A stretch of DNA of 34,053 nucleotides from Anaerolineae bacterium (GTDB taxonomy: Bacteria; Chloroflexota; Anaerolineae; JACIWR01). The notes beneath the pieces were generated by a model. It did no database searches and was not told the origin of the DNA. It worked only from the letters and a program-made list of their open reading frames with translations. Positions 24,701-31,491 of this stretch are shown here, piece by piece. The stretch lies in NCBI GenBank assembly GCA_024653325.1, contig JANLFX010000029.1, positions 1 through 34,053 on the forward strand. Direction: 5' to 3'. A program made the position numbers and the translations under genes. Numbering within the stretch: position 1 is the first letter of the stretch; the number at the start of each line of letters is the position of its first letter.

Positions 24701-25164
24701 TGTGTGCAGTAGTCAGCCGGTGTGCCCCAGCGTTCTAAACGACGGTAGCGTTGCCGGTGGGAATGGAAGTGTACCCAAATCGGTGCACGGTCCATTTCGG
24801 GATGAGCTGCGAAAAACTTTCGATCGCCGTAGCGGAGTGCTGCCAACGCCAGAGACAGCTCTTTTCGGAAGAAGAAATCGCGGAGGGCAGCCGTGCCGAA
24901 AATCAACCCGCCGCTGACATGGCAGATTATGTGCAACGCTGGCCCATCTTCGTCGTGGCGCCACTCGGCCAGTACTTCGTCGCGCATGAGGCGGGCGTAC
25001 AGACCTGACATCTGCTTGGTGTTATGTTCTGGACCCACGGTCAGGAACAGTTCCCCTGTTATGTCGGAGTGGGTTAGTGTGTAGCGCCGGGGCGTAACCG
25101 GTGACTCTGGGGTCGTGCCTTTGGTGAAATGCACATGTAATTTTTCCGGCTTTATCCGACTCAT
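24697..25164 (-). CDS. Stay-green (SGR) family protein, Mg-dechelatase-like
   Basis: 155 residues. Diagnostic stretches are RRYTLTHSDITGELFLTVG, then YARLMRDEVLAEW, then LHIICHVSGG and FFFRKELSLALAALRYGDRKFF. They align with plant STAY-GREEN (YTLTHxDxTGxLxLT..., LHVHCHISGG, FxFxKELPxVL). Plant SGR removes the central Mg from chlorophyll a to give pheophytin, and some bacterial homologues, including from Anaerolineae-like genomes, are known to have such activity. The bacterial protein lacks the plant transit peptide and the Cys-rich tail and is close to the bare domain. It follows the heliorhodopsin gene by 42 bases. Assignment to the family is firm; the natural substrate in this organism is not. 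Confidence 0.85.
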   Translation of the reverse strand: MSRIKPEKLHVHFTKGTTPESPVTPRRYTLTHSDITGELFLTVGPEHNTKQMSGLYARLMRDEVLAEWRHDEDGPALHIICHVSGGLIFGTAALRDFFFRKELSLALAALRYGDRKFFAAHPEMDRAPIWVHFHSHRQRYRRLERWGTPADYCTQ

Positions 25165-25206
25165 TGTAATCCCCTGGACAGCGCGTCTTTGGAGAGGTGT
25201 TCCTCT

Positions 25207-26010
25207 TTAAACCGGCGCCAGCGTGCCAAACCAGATCAGCCAGGCCAGCACCGTCTTGGCCACCAGGCTCAGGACGATGTACACCCGCTCTCCGTAGAGA
25301 TAGTCTCGCCAGGGCCCTACTTTCTTGTATTGTAGCACCATGTTGATGGCGAAGATGTTGAACAGGACGAAGAGAGTAGGTACGATGGCGTAGACGAAGG
25401 CCGGTGGCTTGGCATCTCCCGAATTAACCGCTCCCACGAAGTACATGAAGATCACGATCCAGGGGACGATGCCGGCCAGGCAGCCGTAGATGAAGGCCCG
25501 CCAACTGGTTCTGGGTGTGGTTTGGTTGTGAACTTCCATCATGATGCCGAACAGATTCATCATGGCGTTGATGCCAAACATCAAGATGAGCGCTCCCAAA
25601 TCCCAGATGCCGACTAACATCCCGATCAGGGCCACCATCAGCGAGGAACTGAGAGCGTATTCGTAGAAGCGGACGGGATTCATCCCCTTCTTCAGGTTCT
25701 CTACGTACCGCTCATAACCGATGGTGGAGAGGTAGAAGTGAGCGATGGCTGAGATGAGCAGAAATATGGCTACCGCTGGTCCGAAGGGCAGTTCATACAG
25801 GAGTTGCGGGTTGGGCTTCAGGGTGAAGGTGGCCTGGTCGAAGCTGAGATAGTTGGTGAAGATGGGGTAGGTCTTGTCGTTACTGACCACCCACATGAAA
25901 ACTCCCTGGATCAAATGCAAAAAGCCCATGATCAGGTTGAAACGGCGCAGTCCCCGGAACGTCCGCTCGGTTGGCGGGGATGCTTGCCCAGTTTGTTTTG
26001 TACCAGACAT
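25207..26010 (-). CDS. Heliorhodopsin
   Basis: 267 residues with seven membrane helices and an excellent GAGGAGGT ribosome site. Hallmarks: FNLIMGFLHLIQGVFM in helix A; RFYEYALSSSLMVALI in helix C, with Glu117 as the expected Schiff-base counterion; WRAFIYGCLAGIVPW; and ERVYIVLSLVAKTVLAW in helix G, with Lys252 as the retinal-binding lysine. These match heliorhodopsins rather than type-1 proton or chloride pumps. Heliorhodopsins insert with the N-terminus inside the cell, show slow photocycles and have no settled function. No retinal-synthesis (blh/brp or carotenoid cleavage) gene is in the window. It is flanked at short distance by a Rieske oxygenase and a stay-green gene. Confidence 0.93.
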   Translation of the reverse strand: MSGTKQTGQASPPTERTFRGLRRFNLIMGFLHLIQGVFMWVVSNDKTYPIFTNYLSFDQATFTLKPNPQLLYELPFGPAVAIFLLISAIAHFYLSTIGYERYVENLKKGMNPVRFYEYALSSSLMVALIGMLVGIWDLGALILMFGINAMMNLFGIMMEVHNQTTPRTSWRAFIYGCLAGIVPWIVIFMYFVGAVNSGDAKPPAFVYAIVPTLFVLFNIFAINMVLQYKKVGPWRDYLYGERVYIVLSLVAKTVLAWLIWFGTLAPV

Positions 26011-26044
26011 TTTGTTTACCTCCTCAAGGTTTTGAATAAGAAAT

Positions 26045-26082
26045 CCTCACGTTGCCACCCAGCTTGCTATCCAGGCGTGAGG
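26045..26082. repeat. Hairpin between Rieske and heliorhodopsin genes
   Basis: CCTCACG (26045-26051) and CGTGAGG (26076-26082) in the 77-base gap. There is no T-run, so read-through from the Rieske gene into heliorhodopsin is expected; the hairpin could stabilise or process the mRNA. Confidence 0.45.
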
Positions 26083-26087
26083 GCACT

Positions 26088-27071
26088 TCACTCTTGTTTG
26101 GCCGCGTCCAGCAGCTCCTGGCGTCGCCGGCGGTACTCGATGATGGGCCGGTCACCCTGGATCAACTGCTCACCTATCCGCAGGGCGGAGGGCTTGGGCT
26201 GTTGGGTCACCACCACCCGCCGGTCCTGGTGGGCGACGAGCAGGTTGAAGGGCATCGCCAGCCGATTGACTACATCGCGCACCAGGGGTACTTTCAGGAA
26301 CTTCTGATAGAAGCGTAGATAGAGCAGGGTGTGTTCCTCGTCCACCGGCACAAAAGCGGCTACGACCCGCACGTCTTCCGAGATGTGATTCTGCCACAGG
26401 TTCGGAAAAATGAATTCCAACCAGAACTCCCGTTCCGGCGAGGAAAGTTCCTCGGGCTTACGCGGCGGTGTGCCGTCATCCACGCGGTTGAATACGTAAA
26501 CGTAGAACTTGTCGTCACCATCCCATTCCGTCAGCGGCCCATCCACCAGCGTGCGCCCGCCCCGCCCGATAGTATTGTAATGGACAAAAGGCAGGTGCAC
26601 CACGTCGAGTTGGTTCTCGATCACGCGGGAGTAGTGGGCATTCCACGGGTCGTAAGCTGTAGCGTAGGTGAAGCCGTCGCCGATGTTGTCGAAGAAGCGC
26701 GGCGGCGGCAAGTCCTCCGGCGGGTTCTCACCCCACCAAACCCAGATAAAACCGTAGGCCTCGTGGGTAGGGTAGGAGTGAACACGAAAACGCTCCGGCA
26801 CCGGGGTGTTTTTGCCATTGGCTGGGATGCGGGTGATGCGTCCGGACACGTCGTACTCGAATCCGTGAAACGGGCACTGGAGACGCCCGTTGGGAAGCAC
26901 CTTGCCCTTACTCAGTTGAACTCCCCGGTGAGCACATTGGTCGTGCAGGCAGCTTACTTTACCGGCATTGTCCCGCCAGAAGACCATTTTCTCACCCATG
27001 CGCGTGACGCCTACTGGCCAGCTCTTGACTTGGTCGGATTCCATCAGGACATACCATTGATTAGGAATCAT
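26088..27071 (-). CDS. Rieske non-haem iron oxygenase
   Basis: 327 residues from ATG 27071, with AAGGAG 6 bases upstream. The Rieske cluster motif is Cys46-x-His48 (CAHRG) and Cys66-x2-His69 (CPFHG). The mononuclear iron site is Asn153-x2-Asp156-x2-His159-x4-His164 in ENQLDVVHLPFVH. This is the alpha-subunit layout of ring-hydroxylating and demethylating oxygenases. Pheophorbide a oxygenase of plants belongs to the same superfamily but carries a C-terminal CxxC and a membrane tail; neither is seen here. It is first in the run leading into heliorhodopsin and the stay-green gene, so an aromatic or tetrapyrrole/isoprenoid substrate is conceivable. No ferredoxin or reductase partner is in the window. 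Confidence 0.85.
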   Translation of the reverse strand: MIPNQWYVLMESDQVKSWPVGVTRMGEKMVFWRDNAGKVSCLHDQCAHRGVQLSKGKVLPNGRLQCPFHGFEYDVSGRITRIPANGKNTPVPERFRVHSYPTHEAYGFIWVWWGENPPEDLPPPRFFDNIGDGFTYATAYDPWNAHYSRVIENQLDVVHLPFVHYNTIGRGGRTLVDGPLTEWDGDDKFYVYVFNRVDDGTPPRKPEELSSPEREFWLEFIFPNLWQNHISEDVRVVAAFVPVDEEHTLLYLRFYQKFLKVPLVRDVVNRLAMPFNLLVAHQDRRVVVTQQPKPSALRIGEQLIQGDRPIIEYRRRRQELLDAAKQE

Positions 27072-27269
27072 GTTTTTCTCCTTATTGCTATCGTACTGCT
27101 TTCCGGCGTACAAGAAGCCGAATGAGATTTAGTGTTCCTTTTTGCTGTGGCAGTGGTGAACGATGCACTCCAGGTGGTGGGTAGGCGATGGTGGTCTTCG
27201 TGAAGTACCCAGAGCAAGCTGTGCGTCATGTACTTGTGATGATTTGTTGTGGGATATTGGTATCCTTTT

Positions 27270-28160
27270 CTACCGTAGCGGCACGAAGCCCAATTTGCGG
27301 ACGATGGTCTGCCCCTCGGCGCTCAGAATCCAGTCCAGGTAAGCGCGTACCTCGCCGGTAGGCTCGCCGGCCGTGTACATATAGAGAGGGCGGGCGATGG
27401 GGTATGTACCGTCTCTGACGGTCTCGATGGTCGGGAGGACGTAGGGGCCATCGGCGGTGCGGGCCACGCGGATGGTCTTCTGATCGGGGGTGACGTAGCC
27501 CAGGCCGTCGTAGCCGATGGCGTTGGGGTTCTGACGGATCTCGGCGCTGATTCCCTCGGATGAGGGCATCAGCAGGGTGTCGGGTGAAAAAAGAGCGTCG
27601 TTGTCCGCCTCGCCCCGGCGCACAACGTGCTCCAGGAAGTAGACGTAGGTGCCGGAGTTAGACTCACGGGAGAGCAGGACAATGGGCCGGTCCTCGCCGC
27701 CTACCTCCCGCCAGTTGGCGATCTTGCGGGTGTAGATGTCTGAGAGCTGGGCGATGGTCAGTCCTTCCACCGGGTTACTGGGATGCACGACCACGGCGAT
27801 GGCGTCGCCGGCGACTGTGTATTCCATAGGTTCGACGCCATTGGCCCGCGCTCGTTCGATCTCCTCCGGTTTCATCTCCCGCGAGGCATTGGCGATGTCC
27901 ACCGTGCCGTTGATCAACGCGGCAATTCCAGTACCCGACCCGCCTCCGGTCACCGAGATGCGCACTTCGGGATGCTGGGCGGTGTAAGCCTCGGCCCAGG
28001 CCAGGGCCAGGTTGACCATGGTATCCGAGCCTTTGTTTTCAATGGTGCGTGCCGCGGCTGGCGTTTGCTCGCCGGCAGGCGAGCGGCTGCACGAAAGAAG
28101 AAGGCAGCAGATCAACCCCAGGGCAAGCAAAACCGTCCATCGGCCAGGCGTCCAATACAT
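27270..28160 (-). CDS. pstS: Phosphate-binding lipoprotein PstS
   Basis: 296 residues from ATG 28160, behind GAGGAG at 7 bases; the longer in-frame ORF upstream lacks a ribosome site. A lipobox is visible at ICCLLLSC. The mature protein has ENKGSDTMVNL, SVTGGGSGTGIAAL, DIANASR, LSRESNSGTYVYF, IGYDGLGYV and a C-terminal WILSAEGQ, all matching phosphate-binding PstS. It captures phosphate outside the membrane for the Pst ABC importer. It is divergent from pstB rather than in the usual pstSCAB order, and pstC and pstA are absent from the window. Its promoter at 28342-28370 is near-consensus. Confidence 0.9.
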   Translation of the reverse strand: MYWTPGRWTVLLALGLICCLLLSCSRSPAGEQTPAAARTIENKGSDTMVNLALAWAEAYTAQHPEVRISVTGGGSGTGIAALINGTVDIANASREMKPEEIERARANGVEPMEYTVAGDAIAVVVHPSNPVEGLTIAQLSDIYTRKIANWREVGGEDRPIVLLSRESNSGTYVYFLEHVVRRGEADNDALFSPDTLLMPSSEGISAEIRQNPNAIGYDGLGYVTPDQKTIRVARTADGPYVLPTIETVRDGTYPIARPLYMYTAGEPTGEVRAYLDWILSAEGQTIVRKLGFVPLR

Positions 28161-28341
28161 CTCAGCTCTCCTCGCCTTTTTCTGAGGTTCAAAGTTCAAG
28201 GTTGACTCTCCTGCAAAAAGGCCTTTTTACTACAAAGTACACAAAGAGCATAAGGGAATCCTTTGTGTCCCTTCGTGTCTTTTGTGTTTTTTTCAGCAGA
28301 GTTAAGGTTCAACTCGGAACTCGTAACACGGTTGTGAAAGC

Positions 28342-28370
28342 ATTATATCACCGAGATGCTACCTCGTCAA
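28342..28370 (-). promoter_or_regulatory. pstS promoter
   Basis: Minus strand TTGACG (28370-28365), 17 bases, TATAAT (28347-28342). The leader to ATG 28160 is about 175 bases and includes AAAAAGGCCTTTTT near 28215 and a repeat-like stretch of CTTTGTGT/TTCGTGT units at 28260-28300. Confidence 0.75.
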
Positions 28371-28374
28371 AGTT

Positions 28375-28403
28375 TTGACTTTCTGTGGGCCTTCTGATAC
28401 AAT
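28375..28403 (+). promoter_or_regulatory. pstB promoter, back-to-back with pstS
   Basis: TTGACT at 28375-28380, 17 bases, TACAAT at 28398-28403. The two opposing -35 boxes lie only 4 bases apart and form the palindrome GTCAAAGTTTTGAC (28366-28379), so RNA polymerase or a single regulator bound there would affect both genes. Confidence 0.75.
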
Positions 28404-28416
28404 GATAAAGTGGACA

Positions 28417-28455
28417 GGCTTCAGCCCGTTCACAGGCTGAAGCCCGTGTTACGCA
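28417..28455. repeat. Hairpin repeat in the pstB leader
   Basis: GGCTTCAGCC (28417-28426) and GGCTGAAGCC (28435-28444) form a perfect stem, followed by CGTGTTACG. AGCCCGTGTTACG is the same as the right arm of the palindrome at 20404-20431. An in-frame GTG at 28410 would read through it, giving a spurious N-terminal extension of PstB. Confidence 0.6.
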
Positions 28456-28472
28456 GACGTTCGGAGAATGAT

Positions 28473-29252
28473 ATGGATGAGGTTGCCAGTGACGGTTTCC
28501 CGGTCAAGATGAAAGTCAAAGACCTCAATTTCTATTACGGCGAGTTTCGGGCGCTGAAGGGCATTACCGTTGATCTGAAAGAGCGCCAGATCACAGCCCT
28601 GATCGGTCCCTCTGGCTGTGGTAAATCCACTTTTCTGCGTACCCTGAACCGGATGAACGAGACAATACCCGGCACCCGCATTGAGGGGCAGGTGTTGCTG
28701 GACGGTGCGGATATTTACTCACCCCGGGTGGACGAGGTGGAGATTCGCCGGCGGGTAGGCATGGTCTTCCAGCGGCCTAACCCATTTCCCCAATCGGTTT
28801 ACGACAACGTGGCCTTTGGCCCGCGCGTGCTGGGCCTGCATAAGAAAGCGAGTCTGGATGAGCTGGTGGAGCGCAGCCTGCACAGTGTGGGTCTGTGGGA
28901 GGAGGTAAAGGGTAATCTGAAACAGCACGCCCTGGAGTTGAACAGCGGCCAGCAGCAGCGACTGTGCATCGCCCGCGTGCTGGCCGTGGAACCGGAAGTT
29001 ATCCTCATGGACGAGCCGTGCAGCGCCCTCGATCCCGTGGCTACACTGCGGATCGAGGAGCTGATGCAGGAGCTCAAGCGCAACTACACCATCGTCATCG
29101 TCACCCATAACATGCAACAGGCTGCCCGCGCTTCCGATTGGACAGGGTTCTTCTGGATGGGCGAGCTGATCGAATACGGCGCGACCGGGCAGATATTCAC
29201 CCGTCCTAAGGAGAAGCTGACCGAGGATTACATCACCGGCCGGATGGGATAA
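28473..29252 (+). CDS. pstB: Phosphate import ATPase PstB
   Basis: 259 residues from ATG 28473 behind [18 protein letters not shown] is the family opening; Walker A is GPSGCGKST, then [10 protein letters not shown]-loop [12 protein letters not shown], Walker [14 protein letters not shown] and switch His in VTHNMQQA. The ABC signature, normally [14 protein letters not shown], reads [14 protein letters not shown], so two of the five signature residues are changed; this may lower ATPase activity or be tolerated. It should power phosphate uptake with PstC/PstA, which are not in the window. A hairpin repeat sits in its leader. Confidence 0.92.
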   Translation: MDEVASDGFPVKMKVKDLNFYYGEFRALKGITVDLKERQITALIGPSGCGKSTFLRTLNRMNETIPGTRIEGQVLLDGADIYSPRVDEVEIRRRVGMVFQRPNPFPQSVYDNVAFGPRVLGLHKKASLDELVERSLHSVGLWEEVKGNLKQHALELNSGQQQRLCIARVLAVEPEVILMDEPCSALDPVATLRIEELMQELKRNYTIVIVTHNMQQAARASDWTGFFWMGELIEYGATGQIFTRPKEKLTEDYITGRMG

Positions 29253-29253
29253 A

Positions 29254-29284
29254 AAAACCTCCCGCAGGCTGGGAGCCTGCGGGA
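29254..29284 (-). terminator. Terminator after the toxin gene (minus strand)
   Basis: Minus strand: TCCCGCAGGCT-CCC-AGCCTGCGGGA followed by GGTTTTTTT. It overlaps the space just past pstB and may serve both strands. It is nearly the same sequence as the terminator at 29901-29937. Confidence 0.7.
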
Positions 29285-29289
29285 CGATG

Positions 29290-29553
29290 CTACCGTATCT
29301 TGTAAACCTCGCGCCGGTGTTTGACGAGGTGCACGATGATTTGCTGCTCACTCCGGTTGATAGTGTAGAAGGCTCGATAACTGCCAATCCGCAGCTTGAA
29401 CAGGCCTTTCCACTCGCCAGTCAATGGTTCCGGCGTAATTGCCTCGAAATTCTCTGCCAGCTAGCGGAGCTTGTTGAGGATCCGTTGGGCTATTGGTTTG
29501 TCCAAACTGGCGAGATCATCCCTGGCCTCAGGCATCCACTCCAGGTTGTACAC
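29290..29553 (-). pseudogene. RelE/ParE-type toxin with an internal amber stop
   Basis: From GTG 29553 the frame reads VYNLEWMPEARDDLASLDKP, then IAQRILNKLR, a TAG at codon 31 (29463-29461), then LAENFEAITPEPLTGEWKGL, FKLRIGSYRAFYTI and ending VHLVKHRREVYKIR. The two halves together are a complete RelE/ParE-family mRNA interferase or gyrase toxin; homologues have a Trp (TGG) where TAG sits, so a single base change explains it. The remaining 30-residue piece cannot fold as toxin. It begins one base after the antitoxin stop, the normal order for this operon type. Confidence 0.75.
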
Positions 29554-29554
29554 G

Positions 29555-29776
29555 CTACCACTCCAGGCCAAGTTGGGCAGCTACTTCCTGGGCAGGAATG
29601 CCTTTGACTCCACGGCGTTCTGACTCCAGGGAACGTAGAAGCCTGTCCTTGATCTCCTCTCGCAACTCCAATCCCTCGTCCGGGTCGCCGAGCATCTCTG
29701 ACAGCTTCCATTCCATCGTCGTGGCGATGAGTTGCTTAAATTCATCCACTGTCAATTCGGTTATCTTAGTGCTCAT
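29555..29776 (-). CDS. Antitoxin of a RelE/ParE-type pair
   Basis: 73 residues, intact. MSTKITELTVDEFKQLI, then TTMEWKLSEMLGDPDEGLEL and REEIKDRLLRSLES resemble small antitoxins with an N-terminal dimerisation strand/helix and a charged C-terminal toxin-wrapping region. Its promoter is at 29865-29893. The toxin gene next to it is broken, so the antitoxin may persist as an immunity or autoregulatory remnant. Confidence 0.7.
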   Translation of the reverse strand: MSTKITELTVDEFKQLIATTMEWKLSEMLGDPDEGLELREEIKDRLLRSLESERRGVKGIPAQEVAAQLGLEW

Positions 29777-29864
29777 AGTTGATTCTTCCAGGTAGGGGTA
29801 CGGAGGCAGGCTTGTTTGCTCCCCATACGTTTGTTCTCACCTTTGCCGTGGTCTAACTAATTAA

Positions 29865-29893
29865 ATTGTACCCCGAAATCGCCGGTCGCGCAA
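29865..29893 (-). promoter_or_regulatory. Promoter of the antitoxin-toxin operon
   Basis: Minus strand TTGCGC (29893-29888), 17 bases, TACAAT (29870-29865); about 90 bases of leader to the antitoxin start. The AT-rich stretch at 29855-29866 could hold the antitoxin's own operator. Confidence 0.6.
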
Positions 29894-29900
29894 GTCATTA

Positions 29901-29937
29901 AAAACCTCCCGCAGGCTGGGAGCCTACGGGAGGTTTT
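29901..29937 (-). terminator. Serpin gene terminator
   Basis: AAAACCTCCCG-c-AGGCT and AGCCT-a-CGGGAGGTTTT form a long stem with one mismatch and a GGG loop; A- and T-tracts flank it, so it can end transcripts on both strands. It begins 3 bases after the serpin stop. Confidence 0.8.
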
Positions 29938-29939
29938 GA

Positions 29940-31229
29940 CTACGAGCCCGGGTTCACGACCCGCCCGACGAACAGAATGGCGCCGGTTTCGATATCCCGG
30001 ATGAGAAAGATAAAGGGGCGATCAACGGTGACTTCAATGGCCGGCTCTGGCATCGCCGTCATCTTCATCACCACTGCAGTGGCCGCGGCTGCTTCGGTAC
30101 CCGCCTCGTCCACGGAGACGAAGGCTTTGTGTATGACATCGCCAATGTAGAGGTTGCGGGTGCCGTCCATCCCCGAGAAGTCTGCACCTGCTGAGAAGGC
30201 CACCGGCATACCCATGGCCGCCAGGGCGTCCACCAGGCTGAAATCCGACTCAACCTCGAATTTGGGCATGGTGAGGGCGACTTCCCTGTAGTTCAGGCTC
30301 TCGATGATAGCTTCCACCTTTACAGCATCCAGCGAGTTCTCAAAGGTTTCAAACTTGCCTGCCGCCGGAAGGAAGATCACCATGGCCAGTTCCCGGCCAT
30401 CGTACGGCAACTCGACTGCCTGGTATCCTTCGCCCTCGGCGTAACCGAAGGATGTCGTTTGCTTCATCATCGGTACGGTGACCTGGCTGCCGTCGAGCAG
30501 GTGGAACGGACCGTCCGTGGTCAGGTCCTTTTTGAACGGTTCGGCCCAGGCGGCATTGAAGTAGATGGCATTGGTGAGCACGAGCCGCGTCAGCTTATCA
30601 ATAACCCCCTGCGGAATCAGGTCTTTTATCCTGCCTTCCGTCTGGTCGCTGACCCAATCGTTGATAGTGACCCGGGAAGCTTCCGGGTTGCCCGCGAAAT
30701 CGAGAAGCCTCAGGCCAGCACCGTAGTTCTCGGCTAGGGTGTCGAGGAAGGCGGGAAGGAATTTATAGCCCTGTTGACCCCAGATGGCGTTGACGATGTT
30801 CAGCCGGAAACCCTGGCCGTCCTTTCCCTTGGCCCCCTCACCGCGGCTGGCGAGTTCCAGATCCAGGTCGTTGAAAGCGGGGTGCAATCGGTCCTGTGGG
30901 AGGGTGAAGTGGAGGGTGTCAGCCATCTGTTGTTCAGTTTCGCCGCGAGCACCGGCGTAGGTCATCGCCAGGGCCAGCGAGATGCTGTATGGTGAGTAAA
31001 AGAGATTGCCCCCCTTTTCTTCTTTGAGGAAGTGGTAAAGGCCAAAGGCGAATGTGCTGTTCCCATTGACCAGATCCGCCAGGTCCGAGGCGGCCACGTT
31101 GGGCGATGTCACTCGCTCTTTATCCGATTGCACACTTTGGGCCAGCACTGGGCCACCGCCCGGACGGGCACAACCCCCCAGGCCCAGCAGGGTGATAACG
31201 ATAATTGTGTTCTGTAATGCGGTTTTCAT
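29940..31229 (-). CDS. Serpin (serine protease inhibitor), lipoprotein
   Basis: 429 residues. A lipobox (LLGLGGC, Cys20) suggests attachment to the outer face of the membrane. The serpin core is complete: NLFYSPYSISLALAMTYAGA, LTNAIYFNAAWAEPF, VELPYDGRELAMVIFLP, MPKFEVESDFSL and HKAFVSVDEAGTEAAAATA. The hinge P17-P8 EAGTEAAAAT has the small residues needed for loop insertion, so it should be inhibitory. Counting 17 residues from the Glu places P1-P1' near Thr-Ala in MKMTAMPEP, which would fit elastase- or subtilisin-like proteases. Bacterial serpins are uncommon. Possible role: protection from host, protozoan or own extracellular proteases. Confidence 0.93.
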   Translation of the reverse strand: MKTALQNTIIVITLLGLGGCARPGGGPVLAQSVQSDKERVTSPNVAASDLADLVNGNSTFAFGLYHFLKEEKGGNLFYSPYSISLALAMTYAGARGETEQQMADTLHFTLPQDRLHPAFNDLDLELASRGEGAKGKDGQGFRLNIVNAIWGQQGYKFLPAFLDTLAENYGAGLRLLDFAGNPEASRVTINDWVSDQTEGRIKDLIPQGVIDKLTRLVLTNAIYFNAAWAEPFKKDLTTDGPFHLLDGSQVTVPMMKQTTSFGYAEGEGYQAVELPYDGRELAMVIFLPAAGKFETFENSLDAVKVEAIIESLNYREVALTMPKFEVESDFSLVDALAAMGMPVAFSAGADFSGMDGTRNLYIGDVIHKAFVSVDEAGTEAAAATAVVMKMTAMPEPAIEVTVDRPFIFLIRDIETGAILFVGRVVNPGS

Positions 31230-31272
31230 ATTATTTGCCCCCTTTCCACGTTTGGTCTCCGCTAGTTGTTTT

Positions 31273-31436
31273 AGAGGCTGTCTAAAAATTCGGTTCGGCG
31301 ACTAAAGTCACACCTGTAGGGCTTGCAGCCGAGCGTCCATCTGCATGGACGCGCTTCCGTCCGCGCAGGCGGACGGCCAGCCGGAGGCTCACTAGGCGTG
31401 ATTTCTAATCGCCAGCCTAATTTTCAGACATACTCT
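31273..31436. repeat. MITE-like element with degenerate terminal inverted repeats
   Basis: AGAGGCTGTCTAAAAATT at 31273-31290 and, inverted, AGAGTATGTCTGAAAATT at 31436-31419 (14 of 18 match). TTA flanks on both sides could be a 3-bp target duplication. Internal hairpins are CGTCCAT/ATGGACG and CCGTCCGC/GCGGACGG. There is no ORF. The rest of the 31230-31491 gap shows only the serpin upstream region with its AAGGGGGG ribosome site. Confidence 0.5.
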
Positions 31437-31491
31437 TAGACGACCTGGGGGCTGAAAAAGTTCCCGCCGTAATCCTGTGTGAAACGGGACG

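Noticed and set aside
26088-27071. Calling the Rieske enzyme pheophorbide a oxygenase
   Set aside because: The C-terminal CxxC motif and membrane tail of that enzyme are absent; only the Rieske and iron sites match, so I keep the general name.
29287-29607. 106-codon plus-strand ORF
   Set aside because: It is the shadow of the broken toxin and the end of the antitoxin on the other strand.
29254-29937. CRISPR-like repeat pair
   Set aside because: Only two copies exist, 650 bases apart, each a terminator hairpin; there are no regular spacers or cas genes.
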